Below are positions 36,801 to 48,750 of a stretch of 64,000 nt of DNA, piece by piece. Position numbers and translations under genes: made by a program. The notes below the pieces were generated by a model. It was not told the origin of the DNA, did not search any database, and saw only the letters and a list, made by a program, of their open reading frames with translations. Each line of letters starts with the position of its first letter. Positions within the stretch are counted from its first letter, which is position 1. Source of the DNA: Trema orientale (lineage: Eukaryota > Streptophyta > Magnoliopsida > Rosales > Cannabaceae); NCBI GenBank assembly GCA_002914845.1, contig JXTC01000031.1:869205-933204 (forward strand), given 5' to 3'.

Positions 36801-39800
36801 TTTACTCTCAGACATAGATTAAGTAAAAGAGAGCAAATTCTACATGAACTAACAATCATCCAGTGGTGTAACTTCACTCACAAGTCACAGCTTTTGTTTC
36901 TTTTTGTTAAAAAAACATACAATTAGGGACAGAGTGTAAGAATTACTCACAACTCCAATAACTGATGGAAGCCATCCCTTGTACAAAGCCCGTGGGCCCT
37001 CCTCTCTGAGCACAGTGGATAGAGCGTGAAACATTCCCCTGTACTGATAAGGAGACTTGTCCGTCTGTAGATTTATGAAGAAAATAAAGTTAAATACAAG
37101 TGGAGATATATAGTGCAACTCCCTATGAATCATTGATTTGAAATAGACTTGATACACCTTAAACAGGAAAGTTTTCACGTCTTATGACTGAAACCTTTAC
37201 AGAAGCATCTTCAACGAAAGATCATCAATGTGGAAGTACATCTTCCTTCTAAAAAACAAATGAAGGGGACCATAATAAATACCTGCACGGTTAGCCTTCC
37301 TCGTACCATGTCCATTGGGTATGTTGCAGACATGGCAATAATACCAGCACATGCTCCAGCCCCAAGTCGCAAGACAGGTGTGAGTTGAGCATCCTCTGCA
37401 AATAGAAGAAGATGACTTGGATAATCCTATATTCCCACTTTAATATATAATTCCATCTAAGGCTTTGTTTGGTAGAGAGGAAAGAAAGTAGGAGGGAAGG
37501 AAAAATTAGGAGGGAAAGAAAATGTGTAGGATGGAAGGGAAAGTGTCTTTCCTCCATTGTTGTTTGGTCTGTAGGAAGGAAAGAAAATTAGTATATTTTA
37601 AAATGACTATTTTGCCCTTTTTATTAAAATTTTAAAAATAGTATACAAGGTTAATTTGGTAAATTCACTTTAAAACATGAGTAAAAAACTTTTTCTACCC
37701 CTTTTCTTTCCATTTTTGGGAGAAAAATATTTGAGTGGGTCCCACCACTTTTTTCCCTCCACTTTTCCCTCCCCTTTTCTCTTCCCTTCTCTTTTCCCTT
37801 CTACCAAACAACCCAAATTTTTATGTCCCTCCACTTTTCCATCAAAACTTTTCTTTCCTCTCCATTTTCCTTCCTACCAAACATAGCCTAAGAGTCAAGA
37901 GTCAAACAATAGAAGCATGTAACTTTAGATACTTCAACATCCTCTCCAACCAATTATGATCTGGTGAAAAATCAACATACAACAACAGGGTATAATAGAT
38001 GCTGACTACAAAATGATGAAGTCTGACACTAAAAGATTTGTGACATGGCAAAAGGGAGTTCGATTTCCATTTATAACTTATTACATGCAATAAAAAGAAT
38101 GACATAGCCATGTATTAAACTTTCCACATGTGAAATTTTTATGTAGAGAAAATCCATAATTTCATAACTATCATTTTAATAAAATAACATGCATCAAAAG
38201 CTCACGTAAGTAACTAGAAGAAAATATAATTTACAACTAAAAATCAACAGAAAAAAAAAAGCAAGAAATATTGTCATGCTAAAGCTGGACATACCATTGC
38301 CAGTTTGTTGCTGATACATAAGCAATATTGCCCTATGGAAAATACAGCAAAGAGTGATCATCATAAGGGATAAAATAAACAAATATTATGATGCATCTTC
38401 AAGTCATAAAACAATTCATAAATAGAGATCTCAAGATGCATGAGCAAAGACGAACAGAGATTGAAAAAACAGCACTGAATCCTTAAACTAGTGAAACTGT
38501 GGCTAATATTAAAAAACCGTGAACATTACATACGGCGGTGCAACTTTACACTAACTGTGTTGGCAGCGAAATATGAAAAACCTTTTTTTTTTCTTTTAAA
38601 GATGAAAATTAGAAATCCATAAATCGTTTTGACTCCAGCTCCTCACACAACAGAGACATCAAGATAGTAGCTTCCCAGAACAAAATAATCATTCCCCTAC
38701 ACAAATCAATATGGAAAAAGTATTCCAAGGACAATTCATAACTTTGGCTGCCATACATGAAGTTCAACTTGCCTATACCTACAGAGGACATTCTTCTTTA
38801 GTAGAAGGATCTCACACTCAACAAATTCAGTTTCACAACAAAACAGCATTTTAAAAATTTTAGCAACTGGCTAAAAAAACAAACTGAAGAGAATATTGAT
38901 ACTGATCTAATGAATATAACATAGAAATATGAAGACGACTTACTTAGAAGCTTGCTCATAGCTGAAAAACTTGACAGCAGAGTTTGGGACTATACGAGCA
39001 CAATTGGTACCATTTCCCTTAAATAGTCCACGGAAACCTTCAGTTCTCCAGATATATTTCAAACCTTGAATTGTTCCATTGTATTTTATGTTATGGGGAT
39101 TCTGGACCTGTATAGTACAGGAGCTAATCAATACACTGCATATAAAAATTTGAAAATGAGAACTGCAGAATGATATGCAATATGTCCACAATATGTACAT
39201 TATGTGCGCATGAATTATGAAAAATATGAACCTGCAGTAATATTTTCAACCGTTCCAAAGGCGCTACTGCTGTCCGTGACCTGCATGGGCATCAACGAAA
39301 ATGCTCAAGAAAGTAAACTTTGTAGTTGCCTTCAAATCCCCAGGGAAAAAAATCCAAATAAATAACACATGCTAAAGCATTCCAACATATGTATATAAAC
39401 ATGCACACTACTTTCATTTGTAAGAGAAACCACTCCATTGGTTAAGTCCCAGATGAAAATAACTATCTGACAATAAGAAATTAAGAACACTAAAACTTAC
39501 TTCAACACAACACACACAGTACAGATCACTCTGGAAGAAAAACAGAATAAAAGAATGTGATGGACTCGTTATATTTAATAGCACTTACATGTGTCTCAAC
39601 CACCATATGAAGCTCAAAAGTGAAAGAGACAATGAAAAAACATTGACCAGTTACATCCAATATTACATCTTCTCAGATCATTTCATTACAAAATCGAAAG
39701 TAGCATTTTCAAATCACTTCATCTATTGATATGAGATGAAACTAATTTGACATTTGACAATACTACAAATCTCAGCTTCGAATATTTTCCTTGCTACTGA

Positions 39801-40566
39801 ACAACAATATTATTGAGATTAAGAATTCAAAAAGGGAGAAAAATAAAAAGGTAACATTTTTGCTTCTCTTGCTGCACCAAGACAACCACGCCATAAAAGG
39901 TTTACTTCTCCAATTCGATTAATCTCGTCTTCACTCACCCCTTACTTAAACATTTGAGAAACTTTCTTCAGATAGACTTTCTTCAGATAGTTAACTGGAA
40001 ACTACTTGCAGAAAAACAAGCAGAACTAATGATAAAAAAACATGATAAGATCTCACTGATTTAAAGTTCCATAAGATTCAACAAAATAAACCCTTTTAAT
40101 TCCTCTAATTCAACCTCAAAGTAACCAAAAGAAGCAAACGCAAAAACCCATTTCCTATTTTCAAAATCATTTCTTCCCCATTAAAACAAAACCCACAAAA
40201 AAAAAAAAAAAAACAAAAACAAAAACAAAAATCTGGGTAGAAATGATTCAACAAAAATTCATATTGGTAGTACTTCCCTCACCACCATAATCAATCACTC
40301 TATAAATTAAATAAAAAATAAACCCAATTACAAACCAAAAAAAAAATCCACAAAATTCCAAAAATGAAAAATTTACGAGAACGAAAAACTCACACTCCTC
40401 CAGCGACTCCACCGGCGACGAGAGACTTGCATATACTGAGAAGCGCATAGTTGGGCTTAGGCGCCTTAACCACACTCTCTCTGGCTCTGGCGAGCTTGGC
40501 CTCCTCAGCCAGATTAACGATTGTCGAAACCGCAGATTCGCTCTGTTTAACATCCTCCGAAGCCAT
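33836..40566 (-). CDS. ADNT1: Mitochondrial adenine nucleotide transporter ADNT1
   Basis: A mitochondrial carrier of the inner membrane. Arabidopsis ADNT1 exchanges AMP and ADP for ATP. Eight coding exons on the minus strand: 40566-40394, 39280-39232, 39107-38944, 38332-38295, 37395-37283, 37064-36951, 34622-34272, 33919-33836; total 361 residues with every phase consistent. The N-terminus reads MASEDVKQSESAVSTIVNLA. The three carrier signatures are PLERLK, PMDMVR and PLDVIR, one per repeat. Other landmarks are VQNPHNIKYNGT, YKGWLPSVIGVVPYVGLNF and the C-terminal EIRISD. All introns are GT-AG. Intron 4 holds a 428-bp MITE, and intron 6 holds a complete PPR gene in the same orientation. The coding sequence shows no damage, so the gene is probably functional despite these insertions. 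Confidence 0.96.
35046..36602 (-). CDS. PLS-class PPR protein nested in ADNT1 intron 6
   Basis: An uninterrupted 518-residue frame on the minus strand, the same strand as ADNT1, wholly inside its sixth intron (36950-34623). Pentatricopeptide repeats run from about residue 60 to 420, with PLS landmarks such as VVSATAIIGQFVRWSRHGEA, NIVSWNAMIGGYSQTG and NIVSWNALICGYAQNGR. E and E+ motifs follow (PGCSWIEI, then HVFVRGDRNHPQKDEIY), and there is no DYW domain. Proteins of this class act in mitochondria or chloroplasts, commonly in C-to-U RNA editing. The basic, Ser-rich N-terminus would suit an organellar targeting peptide. It resembles Arabidopsis At5g42450 as I remember it, but that match is unverified. 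The start is 348 bases inside the intron, so it needs its own promoter there or processing of the ADNT1 transcript. Confidence 0.93.
   Translation of the reverse strand: MKPLSFSQRTERKIHSFGSSHLIENQKATSSILIQPEPASPCFRSDALLDALQLFNKASGLSVVSATAIIGQFVRWSRHGEAVYLFSRMLASHIRPNEYTFGTLLPSLTSLRDIRIGKQFHACAIKIGLHNNVFVGSALLDLYAKLSKIEDARKAFEDTRFPNVVSYTTLICGYLKKKRIEDAFQLFQSMPERNIVSWNAMIGGYSQTGHNEEALNLFVKLLREGLIPNDSTFPCAITAAANVAALGIGRSFHACAVKFLGKSDAFVGNSLVSFYAKCGSMEDSLLVFNKLGEKNIVSWNALICGYAQNGRGYEAISFFERMRVSGCQPNGVTILGLLWACNHAGLVNEGYSYFNKARLENPSMLKPEHYACMVDLLSRFGCFRQAEEFIRELSFDPGIGFWKALLGGCLIHSNMNLGELAAQKILALDPEDVSSYVMLSNAHSAAGRWQIVSKIRRVMKEKGMKRIPGCSWIEIRSKVHVFVRGDRNHPQKDEIYMVLKLFIENVQEDKASELVGES
37461..37888. 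mobile_element. Tourist-like MITE in ADNT1 intron 4
   Basis: Flanked by TAA on both sides (37458-37460 and 37889-37891). Inverted ends read GGCTTTGTTTGGTAG and, on the complement, GGCTATGTTTGGTAG. The left arm is almost pure purine (AGGAGGGAAGGAAA) and the right arm almost pure pyrimidine, so the element can fold into a long purine-pyrimidine hairpin. It is the full-length relative of the truncated copy at 6746-7016. Confidence 0.88.
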
Positions 40567-41265
40567 TTTTCGTTGGTTGGCTCGCCGGTGCCCTAGGTCG
40601 TCGGAAAGCCTGATCTGAGGTTATTCCGGTGATCGAGCGGGGAAAGTCCAGGTGGGGTTTACGGGAAAGCGTGCCTCAGCCACAACAACATTCCCCTTCT
40701 TTTAAGGGTTAGGGTACAGTGGTGGTGAGTGGTGACTGAGGAGGAAGCTGAGCCTGAAACCGCTGAGTCGCGAGAGGGCTCTCTCCTTTAAGTGACGGCG
40801 TCTGATTGTTAGGTGACATTTATATATAAAGTTTCGGCCCCCCCCCCAAAAAAAAAAAACGAAATGAAATGAAATGAAAGGGTGGGGACAGACTTGTACT
40901 ACTTGCTGGTGCAGAATAAAACAACTACGCACGACCGTGGTAGGTTTACACGTGTGAGGTTAGAACCTATCAACCATTTTTGTGGTGGTGCTGCAACACG
41001 GCTTCACAAAGTCCTTCGCAAAAAATAATAATAATAATAATAATAAGCGATAATTCGATAACACTCCTTTTGTTTTAGCTTTATACCTTGCTTGCTTAAG
41101 TCTGTGTTCTCATAATAAAATCTAAAATATCCCCTATTTTCTAAAAACAGAAAAAATAAAAAAAATTAATCCTTTTTCTTTTTTTTTTTTGGGTCGAACT
41201 TTTGACTTAATTCTTTTCTAAATGATATTAATACCCTTAGAATATTAATATTCAAATAACCCTTA
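40567..41265 (-). promoter_or_regulatory. ADNT1 5' UTR and upstream region
   Basis: A GC-richer leader lies at about 40567-40780. A run of nine C followed by about a dozen A lies at about 40839-40859, and an (ATA)n microsatellite at about 41026-41045. A possible TATA box (minus strand TTTATATATAAA) lies at about 40820. No other gene is seen. Confidence 0.45.
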
Positions 41266-41828
41266 GGGGTGTTTATGGCCTGTTTAGTCGGTCTAAACCT
41301 CCTCCGAGTAGACCAAATCACACATACGATTTAACAAGGTTATCAAACTTTGCGATCTAAAATAGTCAATTAAAATTGGCCAAACCGCACTTATATTATG
41401 CAGTGTGGTTTAAGCGGTTTCTGCTGTTTGAAAATTTGGATTCTATAATTATGGGCTTAGACTAAATGAAAAGGAGTGAGGTGAAAGTGATGAAACCCTA
41501 AAGGCCTAGACTAAAAGAGTAAACGGGTTTCTATTGGGTGATAAGGGTGGGTTAGGCTTTGAAAAATACATATGGGGCTACATGTGTTGTAAACTAAACA
41601 ATTGAAAAACTTAAAAAAAATTATAACAAAAATATTACTTGTGGCTAGTTTGGTTTGAAAACGAGCATTAATTTGTAAAACTAAAAACCAAATCGAACCG
41701 CTAGTTTGTAGTATTTTCAAACTGTAACCAGCCATGGAAGAGAAAAAACTGTGTGAACATGATGCGGTGTGGTTCGATTTGGCCAATTTTCGTAGTCTAA
41801 CAATTATTTTGAATACCCATGCCCTTCA
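41266..41828. mobile_element. Possible hAT-like MITE remnant
   Basis: A left end like TAGGGGTGTTTATGGCCTG faces a right end whose complement reads AAGGGCATGGGTATTC. Both halves carry GGTTTGGTTTTG/CCAAACCGC-type motifs on opposite strands. No clean target duplication was found. A partial relative may lie at 14540-14665. Confidence 0.4.
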
Positions 41829-41946
41829 TTGATTTCTTTAAAAAAATAATAATCGAAAAATTTATTTAAAAAAAATATTATCAATACTTTTCTATAATCT
41901 GGAAAAATAATGTAATATTCTTTTTAATTTTTAAAGAAAAAATTAA

Positions 41947-42511
41947 GGGATAATAATAAAACTATTCCCTGAGTTTTGATGAAAAGCTTAATATATCATT
42001 TTAGTTTTTGCAAATTATAAAAATATTTCCTCTGATTGGTAAATTAATAAGAAGTTCACTCTTATAGCTTATTAGGTCAAAGTTAACAAACAAAATGTCA
42101 AAATTACCCTCTCTCTAAACTTGTAAAAAATAATTTTTTTTGAAATGACTAAGATACCATTACCTAAATATAATTAAATAGCTAAAAAAATGAAAAAGTT
42201 TCTTTGAAAAAATTATATAAGACTTTTCTTCACCAAATCTTCTTATTCTTGGTCATTTTTCTCTTTCATCCACCATTATTCTTTTTCTTTACTGAACACT
42301 ATTTATTATTCTTTAAGTAATATTTGTTTTGTTACAAGTTTAGAAAGAGGGTAATTTTAATATTTTGTCTGTTAATTTTGACCTAATAAGCTATAGGGGT
42401 AAAATTTGTATTAATTTGCCAATCAAAGAGGATATTTTTGTAATTTATAAAAACTAAAGGGATATATTGAGCATTTCATCAAAACCTATAAGATAGTTTT
42501 GTTATTATCCC
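41947..42511. mobile_element. MULE-type foldback MITE, 565 bp
   Basis: A perfect 9-bp target duplication AAAAATTAA (41938-41946 and 42512-42520). Inverted repeats of nearly 190 bp begin GGGATAATAATAAAACTATT on the left and GGGATAATAACAAAACTATC on the right complement. They continue through TTAATATATC, TTCCTCTGATTGG and CTTATTAGGTCAAA to a GGGTAATTTT-like motif. It has no coding capacity. Confidence 0.92.
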
Positions 42512-42751
42512 AAAAATTAATTAGATAGTGGGGAGTATTTGATAATAAATTTTTAAAACATATACAAAGGTATTTTATATATGAACGAGTCTATTGCCAC
42601 CCTTTATATACTCTCATCACACCTCATTTTAATAATTTTTTATTACTAAAAAATCCCTGAATAAAATCGCCTTTAAACACATGTCTCTTTAAATACTTTA
42701 GAAAAAAAAATCATTCTCACCCTTTTAAACAAAATTCATTTTGAACTCTAA

Positions 42752-43451
42752 GGTGTCGTTTGGTTGGTAATAATGAAATGTAATGAAATAGAATGTAATG
42801 GCTTTCCATTGTTTGGTTTCACTTCTTACTTATGAATTGTCTTTACAATGTAATAACTATTCCATCAAATAAAAGAATTAGAATTACACTTGAAAATGGA
42901 TGTAAAGGCCATTTCTTTTCTAAGTTAGCCATTTTTCTCCTTTTTGTCCCTCATTTAATACATTTTGCCCTCTCATCATCATCTTCTTCCTCATATATAT
43001 GACTAAACTAATTGTAAAACTTGCATCCATATCTATGACTAAACCACTTACAAATCATCTTCTTCCTCATATCATCCAATTAGTATAATTTTGTTTTCTA
43101 ATATACATTTTATATGTTATATTTTTACGGTAAATAATAACGAGTAATTATTAAAATATCAATTTTATTACCACAAGAAATTTAATCTATTTTTATATTT
43201 GGTAATTTAATCTATTTAATCATTACCATAAGTATAACTATTTTCTTTTTCTAATAATGATAGCATTTATTTTAAAAAAAAAATTCAAAATCAGGGGTAT
43301 ATTAGTCAAAGTACAGTTAATTCCATTATATTACGTAGTTGATTCCAAAATTTTAACCAAACAAAATAATTACCTTTATTTTCATTTCCATTCTTATTCC
43401 CATTACGATTACCATCATATTCAATTTCATTCTACCCAACCAAACAGTACC
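42752..43451. mobile_element. Tourist-like MITE, 700 bp
   Basis: TAA flanks both sides (42749-42751 and 43452-43454). Inverted ends read GGTGTCGTTTGGTTGGTAAT and, on the right complement, GGTACTGTTTGGTTGGGTAG, followed on both arms by GAATG/GAAAT-rich sequence. It fits a PIF/Harbinger-derived non-autonomous element. Confidence 0.85.
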
Positions 43452-43454
43452 TAA

Positions 43455-45273
43455 TTCTTTAAAGATGGTACGAGTTGTTATATTCTAAGTAACAAGTTAT
43501 TTATTTATTTATTTATTTTTTAACTTTCTGACCATAATATATCTAATTTTTTTATACATTCTATATATTGGTATACGAAGGGATTGTGGCCACTCGAATA
43601 TGCAGAATAACTTTAGTTTTTATTTTTATTTATATATATTTACTTTTTTCAATATTCCTTGAAGATGGATATATATGATAGGATGAGTTGTTTTTTTTTT
43701 TTTCGAGAACAGTGTCTAGGCACCGAAACAAAAATTAGAAAAAAAAAATATTGATTTTTCATTGCTAAATGTGTCGGGTAGAAGAAGATGGGAAGAATGA
43801 AGAAAAAAAGAATAGAAAATTGATGATTAGTCCAAATAAAGAAAAACAAGTGAGGTAGGTGTGGGAAGAGGGAAAAAAATAATGTAAACTATAATTTAGA
43901 AAAAAATAGGGTGTAGAAAGTAGTATTAAGTTTTGAATTTTAATTAGAAGTGTGGTTTTAAAAATAGTATAAGTATAGTATACAGAGGAGTGGTAATAGA
44001 CCTAGTCTTTAGAGGGGATATTTTTTGGATCATCTCTAATGATAATAATAACTGAAAAAAATACTATAAATTATGACATTTCTGTATTTTTAATCATGTC
44101 TTTTGACATGTACAAAATTATACATCTATATTTAAAATCTTCGTAAATATCTACCATTCATGTCTAAACTGACTATAAAATTTCATACTACACACTAGTC
44201 CAAAACGAGGATAACTTATTTTTGCTAACAAATATAGTTAAAATATATCAAAAATAGCGTAAAATATTTAGCATAAATCACCAAATTTGTACACATAATG
44301 TAGGAAATTATGGTATAATTTTGCAGAAGCTAAAATATAGTGTTAAAACTACAGAAAAACTATAATTTAGAGTATTTTTTATGATTAATCAAAAAGAAAA
44401 ACAATAAGGCTAAGAGACCATATAGTGCCCACATAATATTGGTGTGTCTCTGTGATTAGGTGGGTCTTATTTTATTTGTAATTATAATTGTTGAGTAAAA
44501 GATAGATGAATTATGAGAATTATGGCATTTTTTTTTTTCAAGTTTTATAGTAAAAGAACTGAATTTTGGGCTATTTAAAAATAAATATTCATTTTTCAAA
44601 TATTAGTATCTATACAACATGCAAAATATGATATATTATACTCAGTGCATAAACATTTTAAGGGAATATTGGGTACATAAACTAAAACTAAATTGAAGAT
44701 TATATATAAGTGCGTACACCAAGTGTAAAAATAAATATATCCAACTATTTAACTATAAAAAGATAAAATAGACATTCATTAAAATAAAGTATAAAAAACT
44801 GATACACCTTATTTTCTTTTTGTCTTTTTTCTTTTTTCGAAGTACTAGCAAGTGGTGTCTCCACTCCTCTCCACTCTTTTCTCTTTTTCTAATTCATTTT
44901 ATTTTGATATTATTAGTACTTTTCTTTTTTATAATAAAAACAAGGTTGTAGGGTTAGAGGTTTGCATATCCCTGTAATCCCGGGGAGACTCAGTAACCCA
45001 CGTTTTACATTGGATCCCTCATATGTGGATCGCCATGTGGTGTCTCCACTCTTCTCCACTCTTTTCTCTTTTTCTAATTCGTTTTCTCTTGATATTATTA
45101 GTACTTGGAGTTTTGGAGGGAAGTTTTCACATACTCCAAAAATGGGTTTTCATATATTCTCAGTCACCAAAAGCAATCTCAAAAATACCTTTATATTTTC
45201 TTAAATCTAAGTATTTTTAGATTGTTTATCATTCATATAAACATACATTAACAACAAGTTTTTCTATTTCTAA
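43455..45273. other. Gene-free AT-rich interval
   Basis: No coding region is recognised. It holds a diverged member of the 285-bp dispersed repeat at about 44540-44783 and a pair of 70-bp direct repeats, 44852-44921 and 45037-45106, both starting GTGGTGTCTCCACTC and ending ATTATTAGTACTT. (TTTA)n and poly-T tracts are present. Confidence 0.5.
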
Positions 45274-45973
45274 GGGATCGTTTAGTATAGGGAGTTCCAA
45301 GTTTTCATATTAATTGGAAAACTGACGACGAGGAAGTAATTATCTAGAAATCTGAATTAACGTGTTTGGTTGCGTACAGGAGTGTTGTTCATGATTCTTA
45401 GGAATATTAGAAAACTGTGTTTGGTCGCATATCGGAATGCATTATTTTTGTTTAGAATACTTATTTTTCATATTTTGTCAAAATTATAAATAAATTGTTT
45501 TTAGCATTTTTATATAATCAAGTAACATGTTATTTTTTTTAAAAAAAAAATTTATTTTCTTGAAAAAAATTAAATAATTATAAAATTTGGAATTGTTTGT
45601 CCGGTTAACAATTCTATTCAAATAAAACATTTCCTAATTATATATGACATCCCAAATCCTCGTTTTCTTTCTATGCAAACACTGTATTTAATCAATTTAA
45701 TTTAAAAAGTTCACCGTAATGCCCAAACGACCACCCTTTTTTATCCATAAACTGTGAAAGCATGAAAATCGAATGAAGGACTCACAATTTTGAGTTTACG
45801 AGGCATATAAAATTCACTACTTCAGATTACTTTCACATTAACCCCTCCTCCAGTAAAGTGAGCCCCAATGTATCCATTTACCTAAGTTTCAAAAAAGCCC
45901 AATTCCCTATACCAAACATGGGAATCTCCAATATTCTATTTCCATCAAAACTTTAACCCATACCAAACAGCCC
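45274..45973. mobile_element. Tourist-like MITE, 700 bp
   Basis: TAA on both sides (45271-45273 and 45974-45976). Inverted ends read GGGATCGTTTAGTATAGGGA and, on the right complement, GGGCTGTTTGGTATGGGTTA. The tip resembles the presumed left end of the large Harbinger element at 57166, so that family may have mobilised it. Confidence 0.82.
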
Positions 45974-46371
45974 TAAGGCATTAGCACTCCAACTTTCTAT
46001 TCAAATAAGATGTCATTTTAAATTTTAAAATACGGGTTTTTTTCCATAATAATGCAATTCTAAAATTAAATTATATAAAACCTAATGGCTCAAACTTATC
46101 CATTAGCATTCAATATCAAAATCATGTATATTTATCTTGACATTGAGTTACTATTATTATTAATTATTATTACTATTATTATTATTATTCGGGGTGTGAG
46201 ATTCACCAATTAAGTTTTACCCTGTGTTATAAACTTAGGGTAAACTGTAAAAAAAAAAAAAAAAAAAAAATTAAAGTTTGGATATTCTGTAATTTAAACT
46301 CTAAAATTTGAATATTCTACAATTTAAGCCTTGAAGTTTGGACTTTGAAAAATAATACTCTAAGGCCACGT

Positions 46372-47068
46372 TTGGAATACAAAATAAGGATGAGAATAGA
46401 TTGGATTAAATTAATCTCATGTTTAGTGCATATATATGAGAGGGATTGGATTAGATTAAAATAATCCGCTCCAAAATTAATACCCTTAGAAAGAGATAAT
46501 CTTATCCTCTTGAGAATTTGGGATTGGAATGGATTAGCAATTTGATTAAAAATAATAGAATGTTTTTAAAGTAGTAAAAAATGGTACTTTCAAAATTAAC
46601 TTTTAAAAGTGGTAAAATCAGAAATAGTTTTTCAAAATATTTTTTTATAAGTGATATTTTTACAAATAATTTACGAAAAATGATACTTTTCCAAAATAAA
46701 TTTTAAAAGTAGTATTTTTCAAAATATTTTTTTGAAAGTGATATTTTTGCAAATAAGTTTTTAAAAGTGATATTTTTACAAAATTGAGTTTTAAAAATAG
46801 TATTTATCTAAATAAATTTTTAAAAGTGGTATTTTTCTAAATAATCAAATTTTATTTAGTTAAAACTATGAAACACACGTGCTAATTTTATCCCAACAAA
46901 AAGTAGCACACCAAATATAGGATAGAATTGGACTATAATTATATCTTATTATATCCTATCCAATCCAATTCAATCCTTTAAAATAGTCAAATCCTATCCT
47001 ATCATATCTAATCTAATCTAATCTTTTTTAGTCCAATCATATCCTATCTTATCCTACATACCAAGCGA
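46372..47068. mobile_element. Possible MITE with GATT/AATC-rich arms
   Basis: The left end after TAA reads GGCCACGTTTGGAATAC. The complement of the right end reads GCTTCGCTTGGTATGTAGG. Both arms are rich in ATAAGG and GGATTGGATT/CCAATCC motifs on opposite strands. The duplication on the right is unclear, so the boundary may be off by a few bases. The middle has a degenerate tandem array (TTTTAAAAGTGGTATTTTT-like units, about 46560-46850). Confidence 0.65.
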
Positions 47069-48750
47069 AGCATTATGAAACTTATATACTTTTTCATCGT
47101 TTAGAATTTTATGAGATAATGGGGACACTAGCAAGAATTGGTCTTTTAACAGTGAACCTCATCCCCTACTTCTTAAGAATGGAAAGAGACCCATATTTAG
47201 AACGTTCCTGCTTGAGCTTCTTAAGATTAAAGGTGAGATTGTGATGGTCCTTTGAAAGGAGAAGAGAACATTGTCAAAAGGATTTTCGGTCTTGGATATT
47301 GCAAAGACAAAGGAACCTCAGTAAAGGCAGCCAAAACTATCATGTAGGTCTCTTGTTCTCCTCTTATTCTTTTCCTTTTATACAATTGCATGTTTGCCTT
47401 ATCTCATGATATTTATAGATGATATCTAAGTGGCTATCATTTTTGCTTTCTTTCGGAATAAGATTCTTGGGATTCAATGAACAAACAAATATTCCTCTTT
47501 CTTGCCAAAGTGCATTTGATGTTACATGTCTCCAGATGGAGGAAAGGTTGGCCTTCTCCAGCACAGAATAGGTATATATCGAAAAAACTACGTACTTAAG
47601 AAGTCATTCCACTTCGTATACTCAAAAACTTGACCAAAAGTATCTCAAGTTTTATTGTGTACTTTATCATGATTATGCTATTAGTGAAATTTTCTCCTGT
47701 TGAGCTAAAAGATTCGTAATGAATCAAGTATTATCGGTAATGAGACTTCTTAGCTATGGAGCTAATTCTTTTTGAGTTCTTATAAAGGTCTCTGGTGGGA
47801 AAAAAAATGTTCTCTCAGTTTCCCAAAACTAATAAAGTATGTTTGATTTAATACTTCTGGTCAAGATATGGTGATTCTGCATCAAGAAATGGAGGTTGAG
47901 TTCCCAAATGACCATCATAAAGAAAAACATAGTGCTACTTTAATGGAATTTGGGAGGACCAAGAATGGTAAAATCCCAAATATAAATTTCTATTATCTGA
48001 AAATAAAGAATATCCTGTAAAGTAAGAATTTCTGAAAATTAATACCCTAAGTTGACAGGATATTAATTTTCAAAAAATAAACTTTGATATTCTGATAAAC
48101 GACAATAATATCCTCAAAATTAAGGAGAATAATAAGGATTAATCAAGTTTTAATGGAGGATATTATTATTTTTACATCACTAAAATTGATCAAAAAGTCA
48201 GGGTATTAATTTTCAGAAATTTGTAATCTCAAGATATTATTTTGCAGAGTCTAAAGCTCAGAGTTTAAATTGGAGAGCACTTAAACTTGAGGGTATTTCT
48301 TTGCGGTTTACTCTGTAAACTTATATAACTAGTAAGACATTGACAGTTGATCGTTTTCCTAGGCATTAAAACAAAATCCTTATCCATATTATTTGCATTA
48401 ATGTTTGCATATATTTGTTTAATTATAATTTGATCTAATTGTCAGAACTATTTGTGCATTGCCATTCTCGTTGAAATTCATCATCATCTTACCGTTCTTG
48501 ATAATTTGAAGGTCTCGATATGCCCTAAATTTGAATAACTAAAATTAAAGCTTTTTATGACATTTAATTGGGGGAAATAAATCCTTCACGACATAGAAGA
48601 TGCATTCATTTTAATCATTTATTCTTTTGAAAGAAAGCATGATTTTTTTAACTAATTAATTACACCTTAAATTATCAATGTCGCTGTTTTGGACTTTTGG
48701 GCGCGCTGTGATATCGAACCTTTTTTTTTTGGAAGTCAAAGATAATGGGG
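47069..48750. other. Gene-free interval
   Basis: The segment from about 47130 to 47580 is less AT-rich and not obviously repetitive. I looked for coding sequence on both strands and recognised none. At 47960-48320 a decayed foldback-like segment has GGTATTAATTTTC and GAAAATTAATACC motifs in opposite orientation. Confidence 0.4.

Noticed and set aside
47130..47580. Possible hidden exons in a less AT-rich stretch
   Set aside because: Translations on both strands gave no recognisable motif and stops are frequent.
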